Program-made: the position numbers and the translations under genes
Shown: piece by piece, positions 7,974 through 16,293 of the stretch
Numbering within the stretch: position 1 is the stretch's first letter
Layout of the letters: each line of letters starts with the position of its first letter
Notes under the pieces: generated by a model
The model's database searches: none
Told to the model about the DNA's origin: nothing
The model's input: the letters and a program-made list of their open reading frames with translations, nothing else
Origin: Halococcus salsus
GTDB lineage: Archaea; Halobacteriota; Halobacteria; Halobacteriales; Halococcaceae
DNA length: 64,000 nucleotides
Reading direction: 5' to 3'
Assembly: GCF_009900715.1 (NCBI RefSeq)
Contig: NZ_JAAAJC010000002.1
Location: 310,001 to 374,000, forward strand

Positions 7974-8240
7974 CTATCCGCCGATGGTCGATTGGGTCGA
8001 GGTCGCGCGAGTTCTCGTCGGGCGGCGGCCGGCGACGAGGTAGCCGTCGACCGAGCTTGCGTCGTGCGGGGCCGCGTTCTGGACCCAGACCCGGCCGTCG
8101 GCATCGGTGCGCGCCCACTCGCGGGCGAGCGCCTCCGATTCGAAGGTGCGGCGGCGGCCGTGTTCGTGGACCCACTCGCCGGCCGTTCGGCTGGCACGGC
8201 GCGCGGACGATTTGACCTCGACCACGTACTCGTCGCTCAC
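7974..8240 (-). CDS. Small conserved haloarchaeal protein
   Basis: 88 residues from a GTG start. The first 75 residues look like a compact alpha/beta domain of a DUF2188-like type: strand EYVVEVKSS, helix, GEWVHEHGRRRTFESEALAREWART, strand VWVQNAAPHD. No catalytic motif is seen. The last 12 residues run into sequence next to the tRNA-Ser tail repeat and may be recent. Its start abuts element A, oriented divergently. Function unknown; family assignment tentative. Confidence 0.65.
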   Translation of the reverse strand: MSDEYVVEVKSSARRASRTAGEWVHEHGRRRTFESEALAREWARTDADGRVWVQNAAPHDASSVDGYLVAGRRPTRTRATSTQSTIGG

Positions 8241-8289
8241 GGTTCGACAACGCGCTCCGTGACCTTCGGTCTGTGGATGGCCGCCCGCC

Positions 8290-8802
8290 GGCGGGCGGTC
8301 GCGGTGCGGTGGCGGGGCGGCGGTGTGGCGGTGCGGTTGCGGTCGCCGTGCGGTTGCGGTCGCCGTGCGGTTGCGGTGCGGGCCTGGCGTCTCGGTGAGC
8401 GCCGCAGGCGCGAACCGAGGCTCAGGAGAGCTGTGCTCTCCTGGCGGATGAAGGGCGGAGCGCACTGGTGTGAGCGAAGCGAACACCGCGAACGGAGTGA
8501 GCGCGCGGAGGGCTTCGGCAGTGGCGGTGCTGTGCAGCTTGCGGGTGTGGTAGCGGTGCTGGGCGGAGGGGTTAGTGGTTGTACTGCGAGCGAACGAAGT
8601 GAGCGAGCAGCCTTTTTAGTCCAGGTTTTTGCGACCAGCGAGGGACCTTCGGTCCCTCGTGCCGTGCGAACGGGCGCTTCGCGCCCGTGAGCAGAGAGTG
8701 GTTAGCGAGCGAAGTCGTTCGAGACGGCTTCGCCGTCTCGTGATGACGAAAGACGCTTCGCGTCTTTCGAACCACGAGCTAACCCGAGGAGTAAAAAAGT
8801 GG
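8290..8802 (+). repeat. Dispersed structured intergenic element, copy A
   Basis: No gene is supported in 8241-8802. In order: GCGGTTGCGGT-type G-rich repeats (8297-8385); box 1 (8441-8519), GGATGAAGGGCG - hairpin - GAGGGCTTCGGC; box 2 (8571-8630), GTTAGTGGTTGTACTGCGAG - hairpin - CTTTTTAGTCCAGGTTTTT; two hairpins at 8638-8659 and 8670-8688; a three-way-junction module at 8717-8772; and the right arm TAAAAAAGTGG (8792-8802) complementary to the left arm CCAGGTTTTT (8621-8630). It ends directly at the EF-2 stop codon and its right arm could serve as the EF-2 terminator (T6 on the minus strand). Confidence 0.75.
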
Positions 8803-10989
8803 TTAGAAGTAATCCACGCCGGCCGGCAGCTCGAGCTTCATGCCCTTGCGCTCGCGGATCTCGCGGATGGTCTCGGGCTGGAGGTTGTCGGCCATGACCT
8901 GGAAGCCGGCGTTCTCGGTGTTCCAGGAGGCGCGACCTTCAGTTGCCGACCGGAGGTCGCTCGCGAAGCCGATCATCTCCTCGACCGGCGCGACGCCCTC
9001 GACCACCATGAGGTCGCCCTCCTGGTACATGTCGTCGACGCGGCCCCGGCGACCCTGGATCTCGCCCGAGGCGGGACCCATGTGCTCGGAGGGAACGTCG
9101 ATGCGGACGTTCTGGATCGGTTCGAGCATCGAGATACGGCCGTTGATCAGCGCGCCGTGGACGGCCTGGCGAACGGCGGGGATGACCTGTGCCGGACCCC
9201 GGTGGATGGCGTCCTCGTGGAGCCGCGCGTCGTGGAGCCGGATGAGGGTGCCCTGGACGGGTTCGGCGGCGAGCGGCCCGTCGTCGAGCGCCTCCTCCCA
9301 GCCCTCGATGACGAGCTCCATCGTCTCGTTGAGGTGCTGGATACCCTTCGTCTCGTCGACGAGGATGTTGGTGCCGTGGATCTCCTCGACCGCCTGGGAG
9401 GTGTCCTTGTCCATGCCGGCCTCCTGGAGCGCCTCGCGGCGTTCGAGTTCCGGCATGTCCATCGAGGCCTCGCCGAGCTGGAGGGTCTCGACGATGTCCT
9501 CCGAGAGCGGTTCGACGGTGATGTAAAAGCGGTTGTGGCGGTTCGGCGACTGGCCCTCGACCGTCTCGGAGGCCTGCTGGACCGCCTCCCGGAAGACGAC
9601 GATCGGTTCGCCGGTCGTGACCGGGATGCCCTGGTTGCGCTCGATACGCTGGGTGATGACTTCGAGGTGGAGCTCACCCTGGCCGGAGATCAGGTGCTCA
9701 CCCGTGTCCTCGTTGATCTCCACCCGAATGGTCGGGTCTTCCTTCGAGACCTGCTGGAGGGTCTGGATGAGCTTCGGGAGGTCGTCCATCGACTGGGCCT
9801 CGACGGACTTCGTGATGACCGGCTCCGAGATGTGCTCGATCGACTCGAACGGCGTCATCTCCACGGAGGAGACGGTCGAACCCGCGATCGCGTCCCGGAG
9901 GCCGGTGACGGCCGCGATGTTCCCGGCGGGGATGCGGTCGACCTCCTCGCGCTCGCCACCCATGAAGAGCCCGACCGATTGGACACGGTTCTGTCCTGCC
10001 GTCCCCGAAACGTAGAGGTCCTGCCCGCGTTCGATGGTGCCCGAGAACAGCCTGCCGGTTGCGATCTCGCCGGCGTGGGGGTCGATCGAGATGCTGGTGA
10101 CCATGAAGACCACCTCGCCCTCGTCGTCGACGAGACGCATGCTCTCGGCGAGGTCGGTCGAGTCGTCGCCACGCCACACAGTTGGGATCCGCTCGGGCTG
10201 GGACTTCTCGGGGTTCGGGAAGTGCTCGGCGACCATATCGAGCACCACGTCCGAGAGCGGCGAGTTGTCGCGGAGTTCGTCGATGTTGTCGTTGCGGTTG
10301 TAGTCGATGATGTCGCCGAAGTCGATGCCCGTCTCCTGCATCTGGGGCAGGCTGGTGGCCCAGTTGTAGAGCGCGGAGCCGAAGGCCACGGTCCCATCTT
10401 GAACGGAGACCTTCCAGCCCTCGTTCTCGTACTTGTCTTCGGCCATCCCGCGGATGAGCTCGTTGACGTCGCCGATCACGCTCTGGAGGCGCTCCTGCAT
10501 CTCCTCGGGGCCCTCCTGGAGTTCGTTGATCAGGCGGTCGACCTTGTTGATGAACAGCGCGGGCTTGACGCCCTCGCGGAGCGCCTGCCGGACCACAGTC
10601 TCAGTCTGGGGCATCGTGCCCTCGACGGCGTCGACCACGACGAGCGCGCCGTCGACCGCACGCATCGCACGGGTCACGTCGCCCCCGAAGTCGACGTGGC
10701 CGGGGGTGTCGATGAGGTTGATGAGGTGGTTGGTGTCCTGGTACTCGTGGGTCATCGAGACGTTCGCCGCGTCGATGGTGATCCCGCGTTCCTGCTCGTC
10801 CTCCTCGGTGTCCATCGCGAGCTGCTCGCCCGCCAGGTCCGAGGAGATCATGCCCGCACCGGCGAGCAGGTTGTCGGTCAGGGTGGTCTTCCCGTGGTCG
10901 ATGTGGGCGGCGATGGCGATGTTCCGGATGTTCTCCGGTTTGTCCATCAGTCGCTCGCACTCTTGGACGATCTGTTTGCGTCGGCCCAT
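8803..10989 (-). CDS. fusA: Translation elongation factor aEF-2
   Basis: 728-residue GTPase that drives ribosomal translocation. The G1 motif AHIDHGKT is at residues 28-35, then the G3 motif [10 protein letters not shown] and NKVD (G4). Domain IV carries the archaeal/eukaryotic diphthamide loop [12 protein letters not shown] near residue 600. Full family length. The start is ATG 10989, since upstream in-frame codons cross the promoter. It lies downstream of rpsL-rpsG in the str-type cluster but is separated from them by a plus-strand gene and has its own promoter. Confidence 0.97.
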   Translation of the reverse strand: MGRRKQIVQECERLMDKPENIRNIAIAAHIDHGKTTLTDNLLAGAGMISSDLAGEQLAMDTEEDEQERGITIDAANVSMTHEYQDTNHLINLIDTPGHVDFGGDVTRAMRAVDGALVVVDAVEGTMPQTETVVRQALREGVKPALFINKVDRLINELQEGPEEMQERLQSVIGDVNELIRGMAEDKYENEGWKVSVQDGTVAFGSALYNWATSLPQMQETGIDFGDIIDYNRNDNIDELRDNSPLSDVVLDMVAEHFPNPEKSQPERIPTVWRGDDSTDLAESMRLVDDEGEVVFMVTSISIDPHAGEIATGRLFSGTIERGQDLYVSGTAGQNRVQSVGLFMGGEREEVDRIPAGNIAAVTGLRDAIAGSTVSSVEMTPFESIEHISEPVITKSVEAQSMDDLPKLIQTLQQVSKEDPTIRVEINEDTGEHLISGQGELHLEVITQRIERNQGIPVTTGEPIVVFREAVQQASETVEGQSPNRHNRFYITVEPLSEDIVETLQLGEASMDMPELERREALQEAGMDKDTSQAVEEIHGTNILVDETKGIQHLNETMELVIEGWEEALDDGPLAAEPVQGTLIRLHDARLHEDAIHRGPAQVIPAVRQAVHGALINGRISMLEPIQNVRIDVPSEHMGPASGEIQGRRGRVDDMYQEGDLMVVEGVAPVEEMIGFASDLRSATEGRASWNTENAGFQVMADNLQPETIREIRERKGMKLELPAGVDYF

Positions 10990-11013
10990 TATACGAAATC
11001 CTACCGGAAGGAA

Positions 11014-11024
11014 GGTCAAAAGGG
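11014..11024 (-). promoter_or_regulatory. TATA-like promoter element of the EF-2 gene
   Basis: On the minus strand CCCTTTTGACC lies 25-35 bases before the ATG, the spacing expected for a nearly leaderless transcript. Confidence 0.45.
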
Positions 11025-11028
11025 TGCT

Positions 11029-11115
11029 GTTTCGGGGGAGCGAACGAAGTGAGTGACCGCGAGGCTCGATGGACGATCGATGTGAGTCTTTCGGAGTTTC
11101 GGGGGAGCGAACGAA
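11029..11115. repeat. 20-base direct repeat between EF-2 and the HExxH gene
   Basis: GTTTCGGGGGAGCGAACGAA occurs at 11029-11048 and again at 11096-11115, separated by 47 bases. The 203-base divergent intergenic region otherwise holds the two promoters. No protein or RNA role can be read from the sequence. Confidence 0.6.
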
Positions 11116-11192
11116 CTCGATCCGTCCCCGGGGACCACGACCACGAGGCCGGCACAAGAGTCATACCGGGCAACCCCCTGGTACTGATACAC

Positions 11193-11942
11193 ATGGATGT
11201 TCGCGTGCAGTCGCCCGGCCCAACCGAGCCGTTTCTCGGGGCGTGCGACCTCTTCGAGACCGAACACGACCTCGACTTACCCGTCGAGGTCACGATCCGC
11301 GAGGACCCGGACTCGCGGACGTGGACCGCCCACTACGACGACCGCCACGTCCTCAACATCTCGCGTCAGGCCGCGAGCAGCGCGATGGCCCGCCCGCTCG
11401 CCCTCCACGAGTACTCGCACATGCGCCGGTACGAGCAGTCCCATCCCTCCCACATCCAGTCCACGAGGGAAGCGATCACCCTCGCGCTCGCGGGCCACAC
11501 CGTCGAGCGCCGGACCCTCACCCAGTGCTATCAGATCGCGAATCACATGAAGGACATCTACGCCGACGACATCACCCTGAGCGTGGCCCCCGCGGATCGA
11601 CTCGTCGCCTTCCTCGAATCCAGCCTCGCGAGCGCGCTCGCCGACAGACCCGTCGACCCACCAACCTGGAAACGCCTCACCCCCGCCGCCGACCCGAACA
11701 TCACGGCGGTGAACGCCGCGTTCGCGCTCGCCCTCCTCGAACGCCACGACTGCATCCCAGACGACCACCGCCTCTACGACCTCGCCCACGCCGCCGCCGA
11801 CGACGCCGCCGGGGTCGACCTGCCCGCCTTCAAACGCCGCTTCCGCACGCTCGCAGACGACCCCGACGCCAGCGAGTACCGCCGGACGCTCGTCGAGGCG
11901 ACCCGCGAGTACGCGATCCGCACGGGCTACGCCGCCGACTGA
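11193..11942 (+). CDS. Conserved haloarchaeal protein with HExxH motif (DUF5781-like)
   Basis: 249-residue soluble acidic protein. The sequence LHEYSHMRR gives a zincin-type HExxH motif with His72, Glu73 and His76, suggesting a metal-dependent peptidase fold, although the third ligand is not obvious. The rest is alpha-helical. Haloarchaeal proteins of this kind are listed as DUF5781 (from memory). The ATG at 11193 fits a TATA-like stretch about 30 bases upstream better than the GTG at 11049. It is inserted on the opposite strand between rpsG and the EF-2 gene. Confidence 0.75.
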   Translation: MDVRVQSPGPTEPFLGACDLFETEHDLDLPVEVTIREDPDSRTWTAHYDDRHVLNISRQAASSAMARPLALHEYSHMRRYEQSHPSHIQSTREAITLALAGHTVERRTLTQCYQIANHMKDIYADDITLSVAPADRLVAFLESSLASALADRPVDPPTWKRLTPAADPNITAVNAAFALALLERHDCIPDDHRLYDLAHAAADDAAGVDLPAFKRRFRTLADDPDASEYRRTLVEATREYAIRTGYAAD

Positions 11943-12154
11943 GCGCTCGATGCAGATGGACCACCTTCGGACGCACCACCGAGTAACGACTCGACCGGCC
12001 TCGCCGCCGACATCACGACGGAAGGACTCCCGTCTCGCGGACAGTACTCACGTCGGTATCGAACGATCTCGTCGAGCCTCGCCACGGCTATGGCGGTGTT
12101 GCGAAACAGGAAAACGACGAATCGAACCCGCGTCGGACCGAGGAGCCGGTTCCG

Positions 12155-12808
12155 TCAGCGTGCGGCGGCCGCGACGCGCTCTCGCTCTTCTTTCTGGTTG
12201 ATCGCGTAGCTCTGGACGTCGTAGTCCGCCGCGCCCGTGAGCTGACTGGCGAGCGCCTCGTGGGCGTCGGTCGGCGACTTGAACGAGGCGTTGTACGCAC
12301 CCTGTGCGAGGAACATCAGCGCCTGGTCGACCCGGCGCTGGGGGGCGATGTCGACGGCCTGCGGGACCGAGATCCCACCGTACTTGAGCCGCACCGTCTC
12401 CTCGCGCGGCGCGGCGTTCTCGACCGCGCGCACCAGGATCTGAACCGGGTTCTCGTCGGTGCGTTCGTGGACGAGGTCGAAGGCGTCGCGAACGATCCGG
12501 GTCGCCTGCTGTTTCTTCCCGGTGTTCTCGCCGGTCTGCATCAGCCGGTTGATCAGCCGCTCGACGACCGAGATCTCGCTCTTCTGGAACTGCTTGCTCG
12601 CGTGACGACCCATCGTGTGCTCGACCGGCGTCACGTTGAGATAGCGCTCGGTGCTCGGGTCGACGTACTCGATCCCGGTGACGTCCCACTTCTCGAAGAG
12701 CTTCGCGCCGGCGGTGGCCTCGTGTTCGGCCTCCTCCTCGGCGACGACCTCCTCTTCACCTTCTCCCTGTTCTTCCTCCTCGGTCTCGGGGGCTTCGCTC
12801 TCGCTCAT
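12155..12808 (-). CDS. rpsG: 30S ribosomal protein S7
   Basis: 217-residue uS7, which nucleates folding of the 3' domain of 16S rRNA. The core ([19 protein letters not shown] through [21 protein letters not shown]) is typical archaeal S7. The first 30 or so residues are a Glu-rich extension common in haloarchaea. Its ATG overlaps the rpsL stop by 4 bases (ATGA), so the two are cotranslated. The 212 bases beyond its end (11943-12154) show no supported gene. Confidence 0.97.
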   Translation of the reverse strand: MSESEAPETEEEEQGEGEEEVVAEEEAEHEATAGAKLFEKWDVTGIEYVDPSTERYLNVTPVEHTMGRHASKQFQKSEISVVERLINRLMQTGENTGKKQQATRIVRDAFDLVHERTDENPVQILVRAVENAAPREETVRLKYGGISVPQAVDIAPQRRVDQALMFLAQGAYNASFKSPTDAHEALASQLTGAADYDVQSYAINQKEERERVAAAAR

Positions 12809-13233
12809 CGGACGGGTTTCTCCGCGTTGCCGCGAACGAGTTCGATCAGCGATACGCCGTTGACCTTCTCGACCTTGTAGTTGACCGCCGAGAGGTCGCC
12901 CATCGCGCGACCCTTCGCGCCACCGATACCCGCGATGGTGACCTCGTCGTGCTCGTCGATGAAGCTGATCGCGCCGTCGCCGGGACAGAAGGCCGTGACC
13001 TGCTTGCCGTTCTTGATCAGCTGGACCCGCACACACTTACGGATCGCCGAGTTGGGCTGTTTGGCCTCGATCCCGACCTTTTCGAGCACGATACCCCGAC
13101 CTCGTGGCGCACCTTCGAGCGCGTCGGTCTTCTCGCGGAGCCCGCGGGCGCGGCGGGCGTACTTCGAGTCGGACCACCGGTGGTTCTGGCGGTCCTTTTT
13201 GAGCTTTCGCCCTGCGTACTTGCCGTTAGCCAT
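12805..13233 (-). CDS. rpsL: 30S ribosomal protein S12
   Basis: 142-residue uS12 of the decoding centre. Archaeal features include [16 protein letters not shown] at the N-terminus and the conserved [14 protein letters not shown] loop. It starts at ATG 13233. It begins the rpsL-rpsG pair, but here the usual upstream neighbour nusA is displaced by two unrelated genes, with a 58-base gap before rpsL that can hold a promoter. Confidence 0.97.
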   Translation of the reverse strand: MANGKYAGRKLKKDRQNHRWSDSKYARRARGLREKTDALEGAPRGRGIVLEKVGIEAKQPNSAIRKCVRVQLIKNGKQVTAFCPGDGAISFIDEHDEVTIAGIGGAKGRAMGDLSAVNYKVEKVNGVSLIELVRGNAEKPVR

Positions 13234-13291
13234 TATGTCACCCATATCCGACGGGCGCACTTATGCCTCCCGTTTCGAGCGGACGGCACGA

Positions 13292-14044
13292 CTACTCCTC
13301 CCCGAGACTCGGATGGGTTTGCTGGTCGTCCGGGTGACGCTCGGCGACGTACTCCCGAACGACGTCCCGCGATTCGTCCTCCCGCCGCCGGCGCTCGGCG
13401 TCGTTGACCTCCTCACAGCCCGGCGGGAGGTCGCGACCACGTCCGGTGAAGTAGCCCTCGGGGGTCACCCAGTCGTGGTAGAACGGCCGGTCGTCGTCCT
13501 CCAGCAACGTGACGGCCACCTCCGCACCGTGACCGGCGCTCACGACCGCCTGATAGGGTTTCTCCGCGATCCGACCCGCGGCGTAGAGCCCCTCGACACC
13601 CGTTCGACCGCGCTCGTCGGTTTCGAGGAACGTCTTCCCGCGGTCGATGACCCCGAGTCCCTCGACGTCGGCGAGGTAGCCGACCGGGTTCCGTGTCGCG
13701 GCGATCACGTATCGGGTCTCGTACCGATCCCCGAAGGCCGTCTCGACGGCGAACCCCTCGTCGAGGGGGTCGACGTGTGTCACCGTCGCCTCCCGTCGGT
13801 CGCAGCCGGCGCGGTCGGCCTGCTCGCCCATCATCTCCAACAGAAGTCGCGCGTTGATCCCCGCTGGAAACCCGGGATAGTTCTCCAGATGGGCGTTCCG
13901 TCGGAGGATCGACTCGCCGTCGCCGAGGACCAACGTCTCCAGGTCGTGTCGGGCGGTGAAGATGGCCGCCGAGAGACCCGCGATGCCGTCGCCGACGACG
14001 ACGACCTCGGGGTTCGATCCCGCATTCGCGGTGGAAGCTACCAT
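13292..14044 (-). CDS. FAD-dependent oxidoreductase, thioredoxin-reductase-like
   Basis: 250-residue flavoprotein with the dinucleotide-binding motif VVVGDGIAGLSAAIF at about residues 13-27 and a late FAD motif GVEGLYAAGRIAEKPYQAV. It resembles thioredoxin reductase in size and the ENYPGFPAGI segment, but the redox-active CxxC of true thioredoxin reductases is absent (only CDRRE is found there). It is probably an NAD(P)H/FAD oxidoreductase or ferredoxin-reductase-like relative with another acceptor. It lies between nusA and rpsL with an acetyltransferase gene, an unusual insertion in this cluster. Confidence 0.82.
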   Translation of the reverse strand: MVASTANAGSNPEVVVVGDGIAGLSAAIFTARHDLETLVLGDGESILRRNAHLENYPGFPAGINARLLLEMMGEQADRAGCDRREATVTHVDPLDEGFAVETAFGDRYETRYVIAATRNPVGYLADVEGLGVIDRGKTFLETDERGRTGVEGLYAAGRIAEKPYQAVVSAGHGAEVAVTLLEDDDRPFYHDWVTPEGYFTGRGRDLPPGCEEVNDAERRRREDESRDVVREYVAERHPDDQQTHPSLGEE

Positions 14045-14094
14045 ACGGGAGCACTGCCGCCGAAACGAAAAGCGGTTTCGGTTTTTCGGCCTGC

Positions 14095-14631
14095 CTAAAA
14101 CTCGGATCGCTCGCCCGACGGCCGTTCGGTTTCGAGGCAACGCATCGTCACCAGCGACCAGTACTCCTCGCCGTGTCGATAGACGTCGCGGAGCACGCCC
14201 TCCCGGACGAAGCCCACGGTCTCGTAGCACTCGATCGCGGGCTCGTTGAAGTCGAATACGCGGAGGCCGATCCGGTGGAGATCCAGCTCGTCGAATCCGA
14301 TCCGGACGATTTCGCGCATCATCGCCGTGCCGTAGCCGTTCCCGCGTTCGGCTGGGTCGACGATCACGCGCGCGACGCGGGCCGAGCGGTTCTCACGATC
14401 GATGTCGGCGAGTTCGAGGTAGCCCACGAGTCGACCGTCAACGACGGCGGCGTACGCCCGATGTGTCGGTCCCGAGTCCTTGATTTCGTCGAGATGACCA
14501 CGAAGCTGTGCCGCGTCGAGCGGGAACGAGAACACGGATCCGGCCCACTGGAGCAGTGCCGCCGGCGAGTCGGTCCATTCGACGATCCGTTCGGGGTCAT
14601 CGTCCGTGGGCTGACGAAAGGAGACGCCCAT
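14095..14631 (-). CDS. GNAT-family N-acetyltransferase (RimJ/RimL-like)
   Basis: 178 residues with a complete GNAT fold. The acetyl-CoA loop is VIVDPAERGNGYGTAMM (about residues 91-107), followed by NEPAIECYETVGFVREG, typical of RimJ/RimL protein or small-molecule N-acetyltransferases. The acceptor is unknown. It lies between nusA and the flavoprotein gene, with gaps of 56 and 50 bases, so it may be read from the RNA polymerase operon or from its own promoter. Confidence 0.88.
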   Translation of the reverse strand: MGVSFRQPTDDDPERIVEWTDSPAALLQWAGSVFSFPLDAAQLRGHLDEIKDSGPTHRAYAAVVDGRLVGYLELADIDRENRSARVARVIVDPAERGNGYGTAMMREIVRIGFDELDLHRIGLRVFDFNEPAIECYETVGFVREGVLRDVYRHGEEYWSLVTMRCLETERPSGERSEF

Positions 14632-14687
14632 GTCGGACCGTCGGTTGGGGCGGAGATATACCGTGTGGGTCGCCCGATGCCGTCGGT

Positions 14688-15107
14688 TCAGACCAGTTCG
14701 ATCTCGTCGATGTCGAAGTGACGCTTCGCCAGCCGCCGCGCGAGGTCGATGGTGCGGCCGTCGCGCCCGATGGCCACGCCGGTATCCGCCCGGTCGACCT
14801 CGGCGTAGGCCACCGTACTACGGTTCTCGCTGACCGTGACGTTGTGTACCACCGCGGGTGCGAGCGCGTTGGCGACGAACCGCTCGGGCGTGTCGGCGGT
14901 CTCGACCAGCGTGACGCGCTCGCCGAGTCGGTCTTCGAGTTTGTTGACCGTCCGACCGTCTGGTCCGATAGCGTCGGCCATCTCGCCGGCGGCCACCAGA
15001 AAACAGACGCCCGTCTCGTCGGTCAGACAGTCGAGCGCGGTCGCGCCCGTGACGTCGTCGAACAGCCCGATGCGTCGACGGGCGGCGTCCGACAGCGTGA
15101 CGCGCAT
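14688..15107 (-). CDS. nusA: NusA-like transcription factor
   Basis: 139-residue archaeal NusA made of two KH RNA-binding domains, with DAIGPDGRTVNKLEDRLGE in the first and GVAIGRDGRTIDLARRL in the second. It lacks the bacterial S1 and N-terminal polymerase-binding domains, as is normal for archaea. It begins 1 base after the rpoA2 stop and ends the RNA polymerase operon. Confidence 0.95.
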   Translation of the reverse strand: MRVTLSDAARRRIGLFDDVTGATALDCLTDETGVCFLVAAGEMADAIGPDGRTVNKLEDRLGERVTLVETADTPERFVANALAPAVVHNVTVSENRSTVAYAEVDRADTGVAIGRDGRTIDLARRLAKRHFDIDEIELV

Positions 15108-15108
15108 C

Positions 15109-16293
15109 TCAGTCCGCGGGTTCGGTCTCGTCGGAGGCGGTCGCCCCGCCCATCCGGAGCGTGACGTCGCCGGTACCGAGCTTGATGGGTTTGCCGACGA
15201 TGACGTTCTCGGCCACACCGTTGAGGTCGTCGACCTCGCCGTGGACCGCGGCGTCGAGCAGGTGGTTCACCGTGACCTCGAACGCCGCGCGTGCGAGGAC
15301 GGAGTCCTTGCTGCCCGAGATGCCGTGGCGACCGATCGACTCGATCGTCCCCTCGGCGGTCATGATGTCCGCCACCAGCATCAGGTGACGGATGTTGACG
15401 TCGCCGAGCCCCTGCTCTTCGAGGGTGTTCATCGTCTCCTCGATGATGATCTCCCGGGCCGCCTCGACCCCGAGGTTCCGGTAGACCTCGTGGATGTTGT
15501 TACAGGTCGTCCGGGAGGCGTCGACACCCTCGATGTCGAGGGCGTCGCCGAAGGCCGACCCCTCGGTGTAGAGCACGAACTCCTCGCCCTCCTCCAGCTC
15601 CTCCTTTCGGATTACGACCCGCGAGACGTCCTCGATACCCTTGAAGACGATCTCGCGGAGCTCCTCGACGAGCTGGAGCAGCCCGCGATAGCTCGGCTGT
15701 GCCGGACCGAACTCGATCGTGGTCCCGTTTCGGGCCACGTCGACCCCGAGCGAGTCCTCGATTATCTCGGCGACCTCCTCGGCCGAGATCATCCGCTCGT
15801 CGAGGGTCTGCTGGTTGAGGCTGACCTGGACCAGCATGTCCGCGACGTTTGTCGAGACGTCGCCGAGCGCCAGGATCCGCGTGGACTCGATGTTCCAGAC
15901 CACCTCGTGGGCTTTCTCCCGGTCCGTGGCGTACTCGCCGTCGAGGTAGACCGTCATCATCGGGGTGTCGGGCGTCTTCCGGGCGTCGACGAGCTCGATG
16001 AGGCGGGGCAGCCCCTGCGTGACGTCGATCTCCGCGACGCCCGCGTAGTGGAACGTGTTCATCGTCATCTGGGTGCCCGGCTCGCCGATCGACTGGGCCG
16101 AGACCGTCCCCACGGGATCGAGCGGTTCGACCCGCGTGTCGAGATAGCGGTCCTCGACCGCGTTCACGATCGACGTCGCCTCGTCCTCGGTGACCTCACG
16201 CGACTCGATCGTCTCGTAGACCTCGTCCTTCAGGCGCTTCGGGAGGGTCGTCCCCTCGACGGCGGTCTCGATCGCCGTCGTGATCTCAGTCAT
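15109..16293 (-). CDS. rpoA2: DNA-directed RNA polymerase subunit A''
   Basis: 394-residue C-terminal part of the largest RNA polymerase subunit, split from A' as in all archaea. It includes the bridge-helix/trigger-loop continuation ([19 protein letters not shown]) and the C-terminal region ending DVTLRMGG. Its start overlaps the rpoA1 stop by 8 bases, so the two halves are translationally coupled. Confidence 0.97.
   Translation of the reverse strand: MTEITTAIETAVEGTTLPKRLKDEVYETIESREVTEDEATSIVNAVEDRYLDTRVEPLDPVGTVSAQSIGEPGTQMTMNTFHYAGVAEIDVTQGLPRLIELVDARKTPDTPMMTVYLDGEYATDREKAHEVVWNIESTRILALGDVSTNVADMLVQVSLNQQTLDERMISAEEVAEIIEDSLGVDVARNGTTIEFGPAQPSYRGLLQLVEELREIVFKGIEDVSRVVIRKEELEEGEEFVLYTEGSAFGDALDIEGVDASRTTCNNIHEVYRNLGVEAAREIIIEETMNTLEEQGLGDVNIRHLMLVADIMTAEGTIESIGRHGISGSKDSVLARAAFEVTVNHLLDAAVHGEVDDLNGVAENVIVGKPIKLGTGDVTLRMGGATASDETEPAD

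Noticed and set aside
8297-8385. Protein-coding frame through the G-rich repeats of element A
   Set aside because: Translations are low-complexity Arg/Gly/Val stretches; the same repeats recur intergenically in copies B, C and D without conserved frame.
8629-11052. 807-codon open frame opposite EF-2
   Set aside because: Antisense shadow of the EF-2 gene; it also runs through structured element A.
11943-12154. Small gene between the HExxH gene and rpsG
   Set aside because: Short frames exist but none has a start with promoter, halophilic composition or a motif.
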